A DNA stretch of 6,608 nucleotides, taken from the NCBI GenBank assembly GCA_015486815.1, contig WFQY01000130.1, positions 1-6,608 on the forward strand. The letters are read 5' to 3'. The notes under the pieces are model-generated. The model saw nothing but the letters and a program-made list of their open reading frames with translations, was not told where the DNA came from and did no database searches. Position numbers and translations under genes: made by a program. Position 1 is the first letter of the stretch. Each line of letters starts with the position of its first letter. Below, piece by piece: positions 1 through 4,785 of the stretch. This DNA is from Phycisphaerae bacterium (GTDB lineage Bacteria > Planctomycetota > Phycisphaerae > JAAYCJ01).

Positions 1-13
1 TGTGTGTACTGAT

Positions 14-19
14 TATGAT
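14..19 (+). promoter_or_regulatory. Possible -10 box for rex
   Basis: TATGAT matches the sigma70 -10 consensus at five of six positions and lies about 37 bases before the rex start. A partner -35 box at normal spacing would fall left of the window edge, so the promoter cannot be completed from this sequence. Confidence 0.25.
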
Positions 20-50
20 ATAAGAAATATTCAGAGGGAATAATGATTAT

Positions 51-692
51 ATGCCGATGAATACATCATTCAAAACGTCGTTGAAAACTATTGAGCGGCT
101 GTGCGTTTACAGGCGCATTCTCAGAAATATTGAAACGGATGGTATTGATAATATTTATTCACATCAGTTGGCGAAGCTTGCGGGGGTAAGTGCTGCACAA
201 ATCAGGCGGGATCTGATGGTAATCGGATATACGGGCAGTCCAATCAAGGGATATCAGGTAAGCGGACTTTTGAATAGCATATCGGAATTTTTAGACAAAC
301 CCGGGTGTCAGAATATCTGCATCGTAGGCGTGGGCAATCTCGGCAGAGCTATTCTCGCATATATTCCGGGCAGATATACGCATCTGCATATCGTTGCGGG
401 ATTTGATGTTGATGAGCATAAAATAAACAGGGTGATTGTCGGGTGCCGATGTTATCACATCAACAAACTTTCCGAAATAGTTAAGGAAAAGAATATTACG
501 GTGGCGATAATCGCGACGCCTGCGGAAAATGCGCAGGCGGTGGTTGACAAACTTATCGCATCGGGGGTAAAGAGTATTTTGAATTTTGCACCGGTAACCC
601 TGAAAGTGCCGGAAGATGTTTTTGTGGAATATATGGATATAAGCGTAGCTCTTGAAAAGACGGCATATTTCGCAAAGTGTCGGCGAGAGTAA
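51..692 (+). CDS. rex: Redox-sensing transcriptional repressor Rex
   Basis: Rex is a cytoplasmic dimeric repressor that reads the NADH/NAD+ ratio: NAD+ favours DNA binding and NADH releases it, switching on fermentative and respiratory genes. The 213 residues match the usual length of about 210. Residues 10-70 form the N-terminal winged helix, with the recognition-helix segment VSAAQIRRDL at 46-55. Residues 88-180 form a Rossmann domain with the nucleotide loop GVGNLG at 93-98, the acidic strand end AGFDVDEHK at 116-124, and ILNFAPV at 176-182. The C-terminal part has EYMDISVALEKTAYF at 193-207. R22, Y104 and D196 appear to correspond to the Arg-Tyr-Asp triad of Thermus Rex (alignment from memory). 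The start at 51 is chosen because AGAGGGA at 33-39 lies 11 bases upstream; ATG at 57 is possible but further from it. The wing (GYTGSPIKGYQV, 59-70) departs from the common FGxxGxRGxGYxV pattern. No target genes are evident here. Confidence 0.95.
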   Translation: MPMNTSFKTSLKTIERLCVYRRILRNIETDGIDNIYSHQLAKLAGVSAAQIRRDLMVIGYTGSPIKGYQVSGLLNSISEFLDKPGCQNICIVGVGNLGRAILAYIPGRYTHLHIVAGFDVDEHKINRVIVGCRCYHINKLSEIVKEKNITVAIIATPAENAQAVVDKLIASGVKSILNFAPVTLKVPEDVFVEYMDISVALEKTAYFAKCRRE

Positions 693-764
693 TTGCGAAG
701 CGGGAAGTTTTGTGTTTGTAGGTAGAATTTTCACAGCTATCTATTTCGGGTACTAGTAAAACCA

Positions 765-814
765 CATTCTAACATTCACCGACGGCATGCTTCGCACTTA
801 AGAATGTTAGAATG
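765..814. repeat. Perfect 13-bp inverted repeat with 24-base loop
   Basis: CATTCTAACATTC at 765-777 is exactly repeated in inverted form as GAATGTTAGAATG at 802-814, separated by 778-801. The stem is AT-rich and no T-run follows on the plus strand. On the minus strand it is followed by a weak TGGTTTTA. It may be a transcript-end hairpin for the converging genes or a small palindromic element; neither can be decided here. Confidence 0.6.
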
Positions 815-835
815 AGAATTGAGGAATATGGGTGA

Positions 836-866
836 GAAACGCGATATTCAAGCGTTTTGAGTTTTT
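836..866 (+). terminator. Weak candidate terminator downstream of rex
   Basis: AAACGC (837-842) pairs with GCGTTT (852-857) around a 9-base loop, extended by a G-T pair at 836/858. A broken T-rich stretch (TTTTGAGTTTTT) follows, reaching 866. The stem is short and lies about 145 bases past the rex stop, so this is only a candidate for the rex transcript end. Confidence 0.3.
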
Positions 867-897
867 AGGATTTTTGAACAGCTGAGATCGCTCTATC

Positions 898-943
898 TCG
901 CTTCGATACGATTCCGTCTGTCGGTGGAATCACTCATCGACCG
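898..943 (+). repeat. Hairpin repeat family, copy A
   Basis: This 46-base unit matches copy B (1185-1230) at 44 of 46 positions. It has a 5' box TTCGATACG, a 7-base-pair stem (910-916 with 925-931, including one G-T pair at 916/925) and a 3' box CACTCA followed by CGACCG. The same anatomy recurs in inverted orientation at 991-1028 and, without the 5' box, at 952-982. It looks like a short non-coding dispersed repeat of REP or MITE type. Confidence 0.8.
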
Positions 944-951
944 CAGTTTCC

Positions 952-982
952 CGCATGTTGAGTAGTCCCTTGCCAACGAGAC
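952..982 (-). repeat. Hairpin repeat family, copy D (partial)
   Basis: Read on the minus strand this has the stem GTCTC/GGGAC (982-978 with 969-965, one G-T pair) followed by the 3' box TACTCAAC. It shares GTTGAGTAGT (957-966, plus strand) exactly with copy C (997-1006). The TTCGATACG box is missing, so it is probably a decayed or truncated copy. Confidence 0.6.
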
Positions 983-990
983 AAATTTTT

Positions 991-1028
991 CAGTGCGTTG
1001 AGTAGTTCCAACGGAACGTATCGAAACG
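991..1028 (-). repeat. Hairpin repeat family, copy C
   Basis: Read on the minus strand it contains TTTCGATACG, then the perfect stem GTTCC/GGAAC with a 3-base loop (1017-1013 with 1009-1005), then TACTCAACG. It lies in inverted orientation to copy A, so 898-1028 forms a large imperfect palindrome with copy D inside it. Confidence 0.7.
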
Positions 1029-1055
1029 CTCGTACAAATCCGAACCCACAATGTA

Positions 1056-1091
1056 GTATTGTTATATTATAATATTTAAATATCACAATAC
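1056..1091. repeat. AT-rich 36-bp near-palindrome
   Basis: The left half starting GTATTGT (1056-1062) and the right half ending ACAATAC (1085-1091) are reverse complements at 15 of 18 paired positions. The centre is AT-only. It could be a cruciform-forming spacer, a protein-binding site or a remnant repeat; no gene start nearby makes it an obvious operator. Confidence 0.5.
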
Positions 1092-1096
1092 CTTTT

Positions 1097-1111
1097 AGCT
1101 GCCAAGCAGCT
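1097..1111. repeat. Perfect 6-bp hairpin with CAA loop
   Basis: AGCTGC (1097-1102) and GCAGCT (1106-1111) are perfect inverted copies around CAA. Neither strand shows a T-run directly after the stem, so a terminator is not supported. Confidence 0.45.
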
Positions 1112-1184
1112 TATCAGAAAATTTTTCACATAAATATTAGGAATGTGCGGAATGTAAATTTCAATGGCATTGCGAGTTCGCCGA

Positions 1185-1230
1185 TCGCTTCGATACGATT
1201 CCGTCTGTCGGCGGAATCACTCAGCGACCG
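1185..1230 (+). repeat. Hairpin repeat family, copy B
   Basis: This is a second plus-strand copy of the 898-943 unit, differing at two positions. Its stem is fully Watson-Crick (GATTCCG 1197-1203 with CGGAATC 1212-1218). One of the two differences from copy A falls in the stem and leaves a G-T pair in A and a G-C pair in B, so the hairpin is kept in both. Confidence 0.8.
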
Positions 1231-1268
1231 AAGGGGGGAAGAATTGTTGATTGTTGATTTGAAGATGG

Positions 1269-1309
1269 ATTCCGTATATTTTTCGCCTGTTGGCGAAAAA
1301 TTACGGAAT
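1269..1309. repeat. Long bulged hairpin, 18 base pairs
   Basis: The arm at 1269-1287 pairs with 1292-1309 around a TGTT loop with a single unpaired base. The stem has T-run first and A-run last (TTTTTCGCC then GGCGAAAAA). That is the reverse of an intrinsic terminator and, being a palindrome, is the same on both strands. It is more likely a palindromic repeat element than a transcription stop. Confidence 0.6.
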
Positions 1310-1332
1310 GACCCTTTGCAGGGTTTTTGCGT
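1301..1332 (+). repeat. Direct repeat, copy 1
   Basis: The last 20 bases (CCTTTGCAGGGTTTTTGCGT, 1313-1332) recur exactly at 1390-1409, and the match extends left through TTACGG with one indel and a substitution. Within it ACCCT (1311-1315) can pair with AGGGT (1320-1324) before a T-run, a small plus-strand terminator-like hairpin. That pairing is largely lost in the second copy. Confidence 0.65.
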
Positions 1333-1378
1333 TGCGTTTCGTGCGGAACTCCGCGTCATTTGCGAGGAGACTTCGAGA

Positions 1379-1409
1379 TTACGGATTGGCCTTTGCAGGG
1401 TTTTTGCGT
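1379..1409 (+). repeat. Direct repeat, copy 2
   Basis: This is the second copy of the 1301-1332 sequence, with the 20-base core at 1390-1409. The cores start 77 bases apart. It ends about 20 bases from the glmS stop codon, so it lies in the glmS 3' untranslated region if transcription runs on. Confidence 0.65.
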
Positions 1410-1429
1410 GTTTTTTTGAAGCGGCGTTT

Positions 1430-3259
1430 TTATTCTACGGTTACGCTTTTTGCAAGGTTGCGCGGTTTGTCGATATTGCAGCCACGGAGTACCGCTACGT
1501 GATATGCGAGTAATTGCAGCGGGACGACGGTAAGCAGCGGTTCGAGTGGCTCGGGAGTTTGCGGTACTTCGAAGATGTAATCACATTTTTTAGCGAGCTG
1601 AGAGTCTCCTTTGGTTATGACTGCAACTACCTTTCCGCCACGAGCTTTGACCTCTTCGATATTGCCCAAGATTTTATCGTATTGGCTTGAATGTGTTGCG
1701 ATAAATACTGCGGGCATGCCGGGATTTACAAGAGCAATGGGGCCATGCTTCATCTCGGCAGCGGGCATTCCTTCTGCGTGGACGTAGCTTATTTCTTTTA
1801 TCTTCAATGCGCCCTCGAGTGCAACGGGGTAGTTATAACCGCGGCCAAGGTAAAGCCAATGCTCACACTCGAAGAGGTCGCCCGCTATCTGACGAATCGT
1901 GTTTGACAGATTGAGCACTTCTTCGATTTGGTCGGGTATTTTTTCGAGTGCGGAAATGAACTGCTCGAAGTTGTGTTGCGAGAGGTGTCGGCGTCGGCCA
2001 AGGTATGCGCCAAGCATCGCGAGGACTGCAATTTGGCCTGTGAAAGCTTTTGTGCTTGCGACTCCTATTTCCGGTCCTACGTGAAGATATATGCCGGCGT
2101 CGGTCTCACGTGCGATTGTCGAGCCTACGGTGTTGACTATTCCGATAGCTAATGCGCCTTTTTCTTTAGCTTCGCGCAGGGCAGCGAGTGTGTCTGCGGT
2201 TTCGCCCGACTGACTTATCGCGCAAATAACCGAGCCGTCTTCGATGATAGGATTGCGATAGCGGAATTCGCTTGAGTATTCCGTTTCCGCTGGTAATCGT
2301 GCGAGTTCCTCGAAGAGATATTCGCCGATGAGTCCTGCGTGCCAAGCAGTTCCGCAGGCAGTGAAGATGAAACGATGAGCACGAGCGAGTTCACGGGTGT
2401 AATTTGCAATACCGCCGAGATGGATGGCACCTTCTCTGGTATTAATTCTTCCTCGCATACAGGTTCGAAGTGATTGTGGCTGTTCGAAGATTTCTTTGAG
2501 CATAAAATGCTCGAAGCCGTCAAGCTCGATTTCCTCGAGTTTCCACTCGAGCTGCTGAATGTCCTTTGTTACCGGTACATCGTCGAGCGTTGTCGTACGA
2601 AAGCCTTCGGCGTTTACCGTTACCATTTCGCCATCGGAAAGATATATCACCTGATTGGTATGTTCGATAATAGCGGAGGCGTCGGAAGCGACGATGAATT
2701 CGTCATTGCCGATGCCTACGATAAGAGGAGAACCTTTTCTGGCGGCGACGATTTTATCGGGGCAATCGGAGCATATAACAGCGATGCCGTAGGTGCCCTG
2801 CACCTCGGACAGAGCGTCGCGAACAGCTTGTTCGAGATTGCCTTCTTTGTAGAAATGTCCGATAAGTTTTGCGAGTACTTCCGAATCGGTCTCGCTGGTG
2901 AATTCTATATTCTGCGATTCGAGATATTTTCTAAGCGATGCGAAATTCTCGATTATGCCGTTATGGACGAGAGCGATTTTTCCCGTATGGTCGGTGTGCG
3001 GATGGGCATTGGCTTCGTTAGGCTCGCCGTGAGTTGCCCAGCGTGTATGTGCGATACCCGTAGTAGCTGATTGCAGTTTATCGGATATTTTGTTTTCTAA
3101 GGTGGTGATTCTGCCCTTTGATTTTTCGACTATCAGCTCATTGTCGCGAATGACAGCGACGCCTGCGGAGTCATATCCGCGGTATTCGAGCCGTTTTAGT
3201 CCTTCGAGTAGGATATCGCACGCTTGTTTTTTACCGATATAACCGACAATTCCGCACAT
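1430..3259 (-). CDS. glmS: Glutamine--fructose-6-phosphate aminotransferase (isomerizing)
   Basis: GlmS makes glucosamine-6-phosphate from fructose-6-phosphate and glutamine in the cytoplasm, the entry step to UDP-GlcNAc for peptidoglycan and LPS. The 609 residues equal the length of the E. coli enzyme. The glutaminase domain begins MCGIVGYIG, with Cys2 becoming the N-terminal nucleophile, and carries HTRWATHG at 71-78 and HNGIIEN at 99-105. Two SIS sugar-phosphate domains follow: ACGTAWHAG at 301-309 and SQSGETADT at 349-357 in the first, HAEGMPAAEMKHGPIAL at 494-510 in the second. The C-terminus DKPRNLAKSVTVE is the conserved catalytic tail. AAGGAG (3266-3271, read on the minus strand) lies 6 bases before the ATG. 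It is last in the lysS-psd-fchA-glmS run, 47 bases after fchA. No glmS ribozyme can fit in that gap. No clear terminator follows the stop. Confidence 0.98.
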   Translation of the reverse strand: MCGIVGYIGKKQACDILLEGLKRLEYRGYDSAGVAVIRDNELIVEKSKGRITTLENKISDKLQSATTGIAHTRWATHGEPNEANAHPHTDHTGKIALVHNGIIENFASLRKYLESQNIEFTSETDSEVLAKLIGHFYKEGNLEQAVRDALSEVQGTYGIAVICSDCPDKIVAARKGSPLIVGIGNDEFIVASDASAIIEHTNQVIYLSDGEMVTVNAEGFRTTTLDDVPVTKDIQQLEWKLEEIELDGFEHFMLKEIFEQPQSLRTCMRGRINTREGAIHLGGIANYTRELARAHRFIFTACGTAWHAGLIGEYLFEELARLPAETEYSSEFRYRNPIIEDGSVICAISQSGETADTLAALREAKEKGALAIGIVNTVGSTIARETDAGIYLHVGPEIGVASTKAFTGQIAVLAMLGAYLGRRRHLSQHNFEQFISALEKIPDQIEEVLNLSNTIRQIAGDLFECEHWLYLGRGYNYPVALEGALKIKEISYVHAEGMPAAEMKHGPIALVNPGMPAVFIATHSSQYDKILGNIEEVKARGGKVVAVITKGDSQLAKKCDYIFEVPQTPEPLEPLLTVVPLQLLAYHVAVLRGCNIDKPRNLAKSVTVE

Positions 3260-3306
3260 AATCTGCTCCTTGTGATATATATAATATTATCGGTTGATAT
3301 TCGAGG

Positions 3307-3948
3307 TTACTTTCCATTTAATTTGTCTCTAACGATGCGGGTTATCTGGTCGGAGAGGGAAGTGATTTCAGCGGCTGCCGGGAAAATTTCTTCCTGCACA
3401 TCGGAAACGAATTTATGGTCTTCGATATATTTGAGATTTATCTCGACGTTGAGCTTTGCGCCTTCGAATGCGCCGCAGATGATTTCGTTAGCTACGCCGA
3501 CGTCGGAGATGAGCATCGCGGAGCCTTTTTCAGCAAGCTCGAGCAGTAGTTTTAATGCTTTCATACATTCACGGGTAATGTCGAGCGGTGGTTGGCAGCA
3601 GGATTTGCAAGCCTGCTGAATTGTTTGGTGTCTGTGTTTTTTTTGCGATTCTGTCTCTTTAGGTAGCGAATACGCTTTGCCCATCTCGTTATGAAAGACA
3701 TCTACATCTTTCTGCATCAGCTCGACAAATTTATCGCGAATGGAAATGAATTCTTTGAGCATCTGTTTTATCCGATCTTCGACGTCAGCATATTTTTTCT
3801 TGCCTATGGTAAATTCGCAGACCATTGCGCCGAGCGATGCGCCAAGGGCAGCGGATAATGCACTGGCGCTGCCGCCGCCCGGTGTATTTTTTTTAGCGGA
3901 CAAGTCGGAGATGTATTCTTTTATAGTAGCTTTGCGATAGTCTTTCAT
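3307..3948 (-). CDS. fchA: Formimidoyltetrahydrofolate cyclodeaminase / methenyl-THF cyclohydrolase family protein
   Basis: This family either removes ammonia from 5-formimino-THF to give 5,10-methenyl-THF, or hydrolyses methenyl-THF to 10-formyl-THF; both feed cytoplasmic one-carbon metabolism. The 213 residues fit the stand-alone bacterial form rather than the fused mammalian enzyme. The folate-binding glycine loop TPGGGSASALSAALGASLGAMV is at 22-43. The DVDVFHNEMGKAYSLPK segment is at 81-97, and the LISDVGVANEIICGAFEGAKLNVEINL block at 146-172. The protein is otherwise helical and soluble, with no signal peptide. An extra run of K, H, Q and C residues (KKHRHQTIQQACKSCCQ, 103-119) follows the second motif. 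AGGAGA (3954-3959, minus strand) precedes the ATG by five bases. No histidine-degradation gene is nearby, so the choice between cyclodeaminase and cyclohydrolase is open; the symbol is by family. Confidence 0.92.
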   Translation of the reverse strand: MKDYRKATIKEYISDLSAKKNTPGGGSASALSAALGASLGAMVCEFTIGKKKYADVEDRIKQMLKEFISIRDKFVELMQKDVDVFHNEMGKAYSLPKETESQKKHRHQTIQQACKSCCQPPLDITRECMKALKLLLELAEKGSAMLISDVGVANEIICGAFEGAKLNVEINLKYIEDHKFVSDVQEEIFPAAAEITSLSDQITRIVRDKLNGK

Positions 3949-3960
3949 TTTTGTCTCCTG

Positions 3961-3973
3961 TTAATAGGTAATT
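3961..3973. repeat. 13-bp direct repeat flanking intergenic palindrome, left copy
   Basis: TTAATAGGTAATT occurs here and at 4090-4102, flanking the palindromic stretch 3974-4089. The right copy is the end of the psd reading frame including its stop codon. The left copy sits directly before the fchA ribosome binding site. It looks like a target-site duplication. Confidence 0.65.
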
Positions 3974-3998
3974 TAGATTCCTGCAAAATACAAACCCA

Positions 3999-4056
3999 TA
4001 GGGGTGGACCTGCGTGTCCGCCCTAATTTTTGGGCAGACACATAGGTCTGCCCCTA
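3999..4056. mobile_element. REP/MITE-like palindromic element between psd and fchA
   Basis: Two 25-base arms (3999-4023 and 4032-4056) around an 8-base loop are reverse complements at 20 of 25 positions, from TAGGGG at one end to CCCCTA at the other. All five differences are transitions, and three leave G-T pairs on the plus strand. The GC-rich arms differ from the surrounding AT-rich spacer. No transposase is encoded, so any movement would have been in trans. Together with the 13-base flanking repeats this looks like an inserted non-autonomous palindrome. No U-run follows it on either strand, so it is not a standard terminator, though it could stabilise or attenuate the operon message. Confidence 0.6.
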
Positions 4057-4067
4057 CATATCAACTG

Positions 4068-4091
4068 GATTTCCGCATTTTTGCGGAAATT
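4068..4091. repeat. Perfect hairpin abutting the psd stop codon
   Basis: ATTTCCGCA (4069-4077) pairs perfectly with TGCGGAAAT (4082-4090) around TTTT, with a possible G-T pair at 4068/4091. Its right arm touches the psd stop codon (4090-4092). No T-run follows on the minus strand, so it may protect the 3' end of the lysS-psd message or be part of the inserted element rather than stop transcription. Confidence 0.55.
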
Positions 4092-4102
4092 AATAGGTAA
4101 TT
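4090..4102. repeat. 13-bp direct repeat flanking intergenic palindrome, right copy
   Basis: This is an exact copy of 3961-3973. Read on the minus strand it encodes the last residues of Psd and its TAA stop, so the duplication recreated a complete psd 3' end on both sides of the insert. Confidence 0.65.
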
Positions 4103-4785
4103 AGTACATCATTGCCTGCTTTGACTTTTTGTCCGATTTTTATTTTTATTTCAGGCTTGGGGTCGATTGGTACGATAAGTTCGACTCGCGAGCCAAACTT
4201 TATCATACCGAGCCGTTGGCCTGCTTTGAGCTCATCGCCGACGGCGGGTGTGCATACTATACGTTTTGCTATCAAACCTGCAATTTGTCTGACGATAATT
4301 TTTTCGGGTAGATTATGTACAGGGTCGTATCTCGGCTCGATGAGTATATCGTTGCGTTCGTTACGGATAGCAGCTTCGGGTTTTCGTGCGTCCAAGAATT
4401 CGCCGGGACGATAGGTGATTTGGAGGACTTTGCCATAACACGGGCTGCGATTGACGTGTACGTTGAAGATGCTCATGAAGATGCCTATCTTTTTCGCTTG
4501 CTTTCCTATTTGTGGTTCGTCAACTTCGGAAATGTCGGTAATCACACCGTCGGCGGGTGCGAGAAACTCGGTTAGGGGTATATTTTCTTTATTTGCTCGT
4601 CGGTCGGGGTCGCGGAAAAAGAGCAGTAAGAAAGCAGAGATGGGTACAGTCAGTACTGCGATCAATACACCGACAATGGGCGAGACGAGAACGCCTACGA
4701 GAACGGAAACTACGATGTCGGAAAACAGGCTCATCGAAAAAATCGATATTTCGGTTTTTGCGTATTGTGTTGCAAATCGAATCAT
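4090..4785 (-). CDS. psd: Phosphatidylserine decarboxylase, short membrane-anchored form
   Basis: Psd converts phosphatidylserine to phosphatidylethanolamine at the inner membrane, using a pyruvoyl group made by self-cleavage. The 231 residues match the short proenzyme type rather than the roughly 300-residue E. coli form. A hydrophobic stretch at about 20-57 should give two closely spaced membrane passes, ending at FRDPDR (57-62). APADG at 76-80 contains the conserved Asp79, and IFNVHVNRSP at 106-115 contains His110. The self-cleavage site is FGS at 197-199, so cleavage between G198 and S199 would leave Ser199 as the pyruvoyl precursor of the small alpha chain. The start codon overlaps the lysS stop as ATGA (4782-4785), pointing to translational coupling. 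The partner phosphatidylserine synthase gene, often adjacent, is not in the window. A related archaetidylserine specificity cannot be excluded by sequence alone. Confidence 0.94.
   Translation of the reverse strand: MIRFATQYAKTEISIFSMSLFSDIVVSVLVGVLVSPIVGVLIAVLTVPISAFLLLFFRDPDRRANKENIPLTEFLAPADGVITDISEVDEPQIGKQAKKIGIFMSIFNVHVNRSPCYGKVLQITYRPGEFLDARKPEAAIRNERNDILIEPRYDPVHNLPEKIIVRQIAGLIAKRIVCTPAVGDELKAGQRLGMIKFGSRVELIVPIDPKPEIKIKIGQKVKAGNDVLITY

Larger units (their letters stand above)
693..1429. other. Repeat-rich intergenic island between convergent rex and glmS
   Basis: No open frame in this stretch has a convincing ribosome binding site or recognisable protein; the open frames here show no family resemblance. 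The stretch holds a 13-base perfect inverted repeat (765-814), a weak terminator-like hairpin (836-866), four copies of a TTCGATACG/ACTCA hairpin repeat (898-943, 952-982, 991-1028, 1185-1230), an AT-rich near-palindrome (1056-1091), a small perfect hairpin (1097-1111), a long bulged hairpin (1269-1309) and a direct repeat pair (1301-1332 and 1379-1409). Such a cluster fits a neutral landing zone for REP or MITE-like elements at the meeting point of two converging transcription units. Confidence 0.7.

Noticed and set aside
291..734. Minus-strand open frame over rex
   Set aside because: It is antisense to the well-supported rex gene, with unlikely composition and no start signal.
898..1230. 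CRISPR array
   Set aside because: The repeats are in mixed orientations, irregularly spaced and of differing sequence, with no cas genes.
1145..1513. Plus-strand open frame of 122 codons
   Set aside because: It runs through repeat sequences into the 3' end of glmS on the other strand, has no ribosome binding site and no recognisable protein features.
2474..3070. Plus-strand open frame of 198 codons inside glmS
   Set aside because: It is a mirror of glmS coding bias on the opposite strand; glmS itself is intact and unmistakable.
3264..3290. TTGTGA half-site (3270-3275) near glmS as a Rex operator
   Set aside because: Only one half of the TTGTGAA/TTCACAA palindrome is present; the other side is AT-rich without a matching half.
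3260..3306. glmS ribozyme/riboswitch upstream of glmS
   Set aside because: The gap to fchA is only 47 bases, AT-rich and without the required structured core; the ribozyme is far longer.
3999..4056. Palindrome between psd and fchA as an intrinsic terminator
   Set aside because: No U-run follows the stem on either strand, and termination there would cut off fchA and glmS, for which no strong separate promoter is visible.
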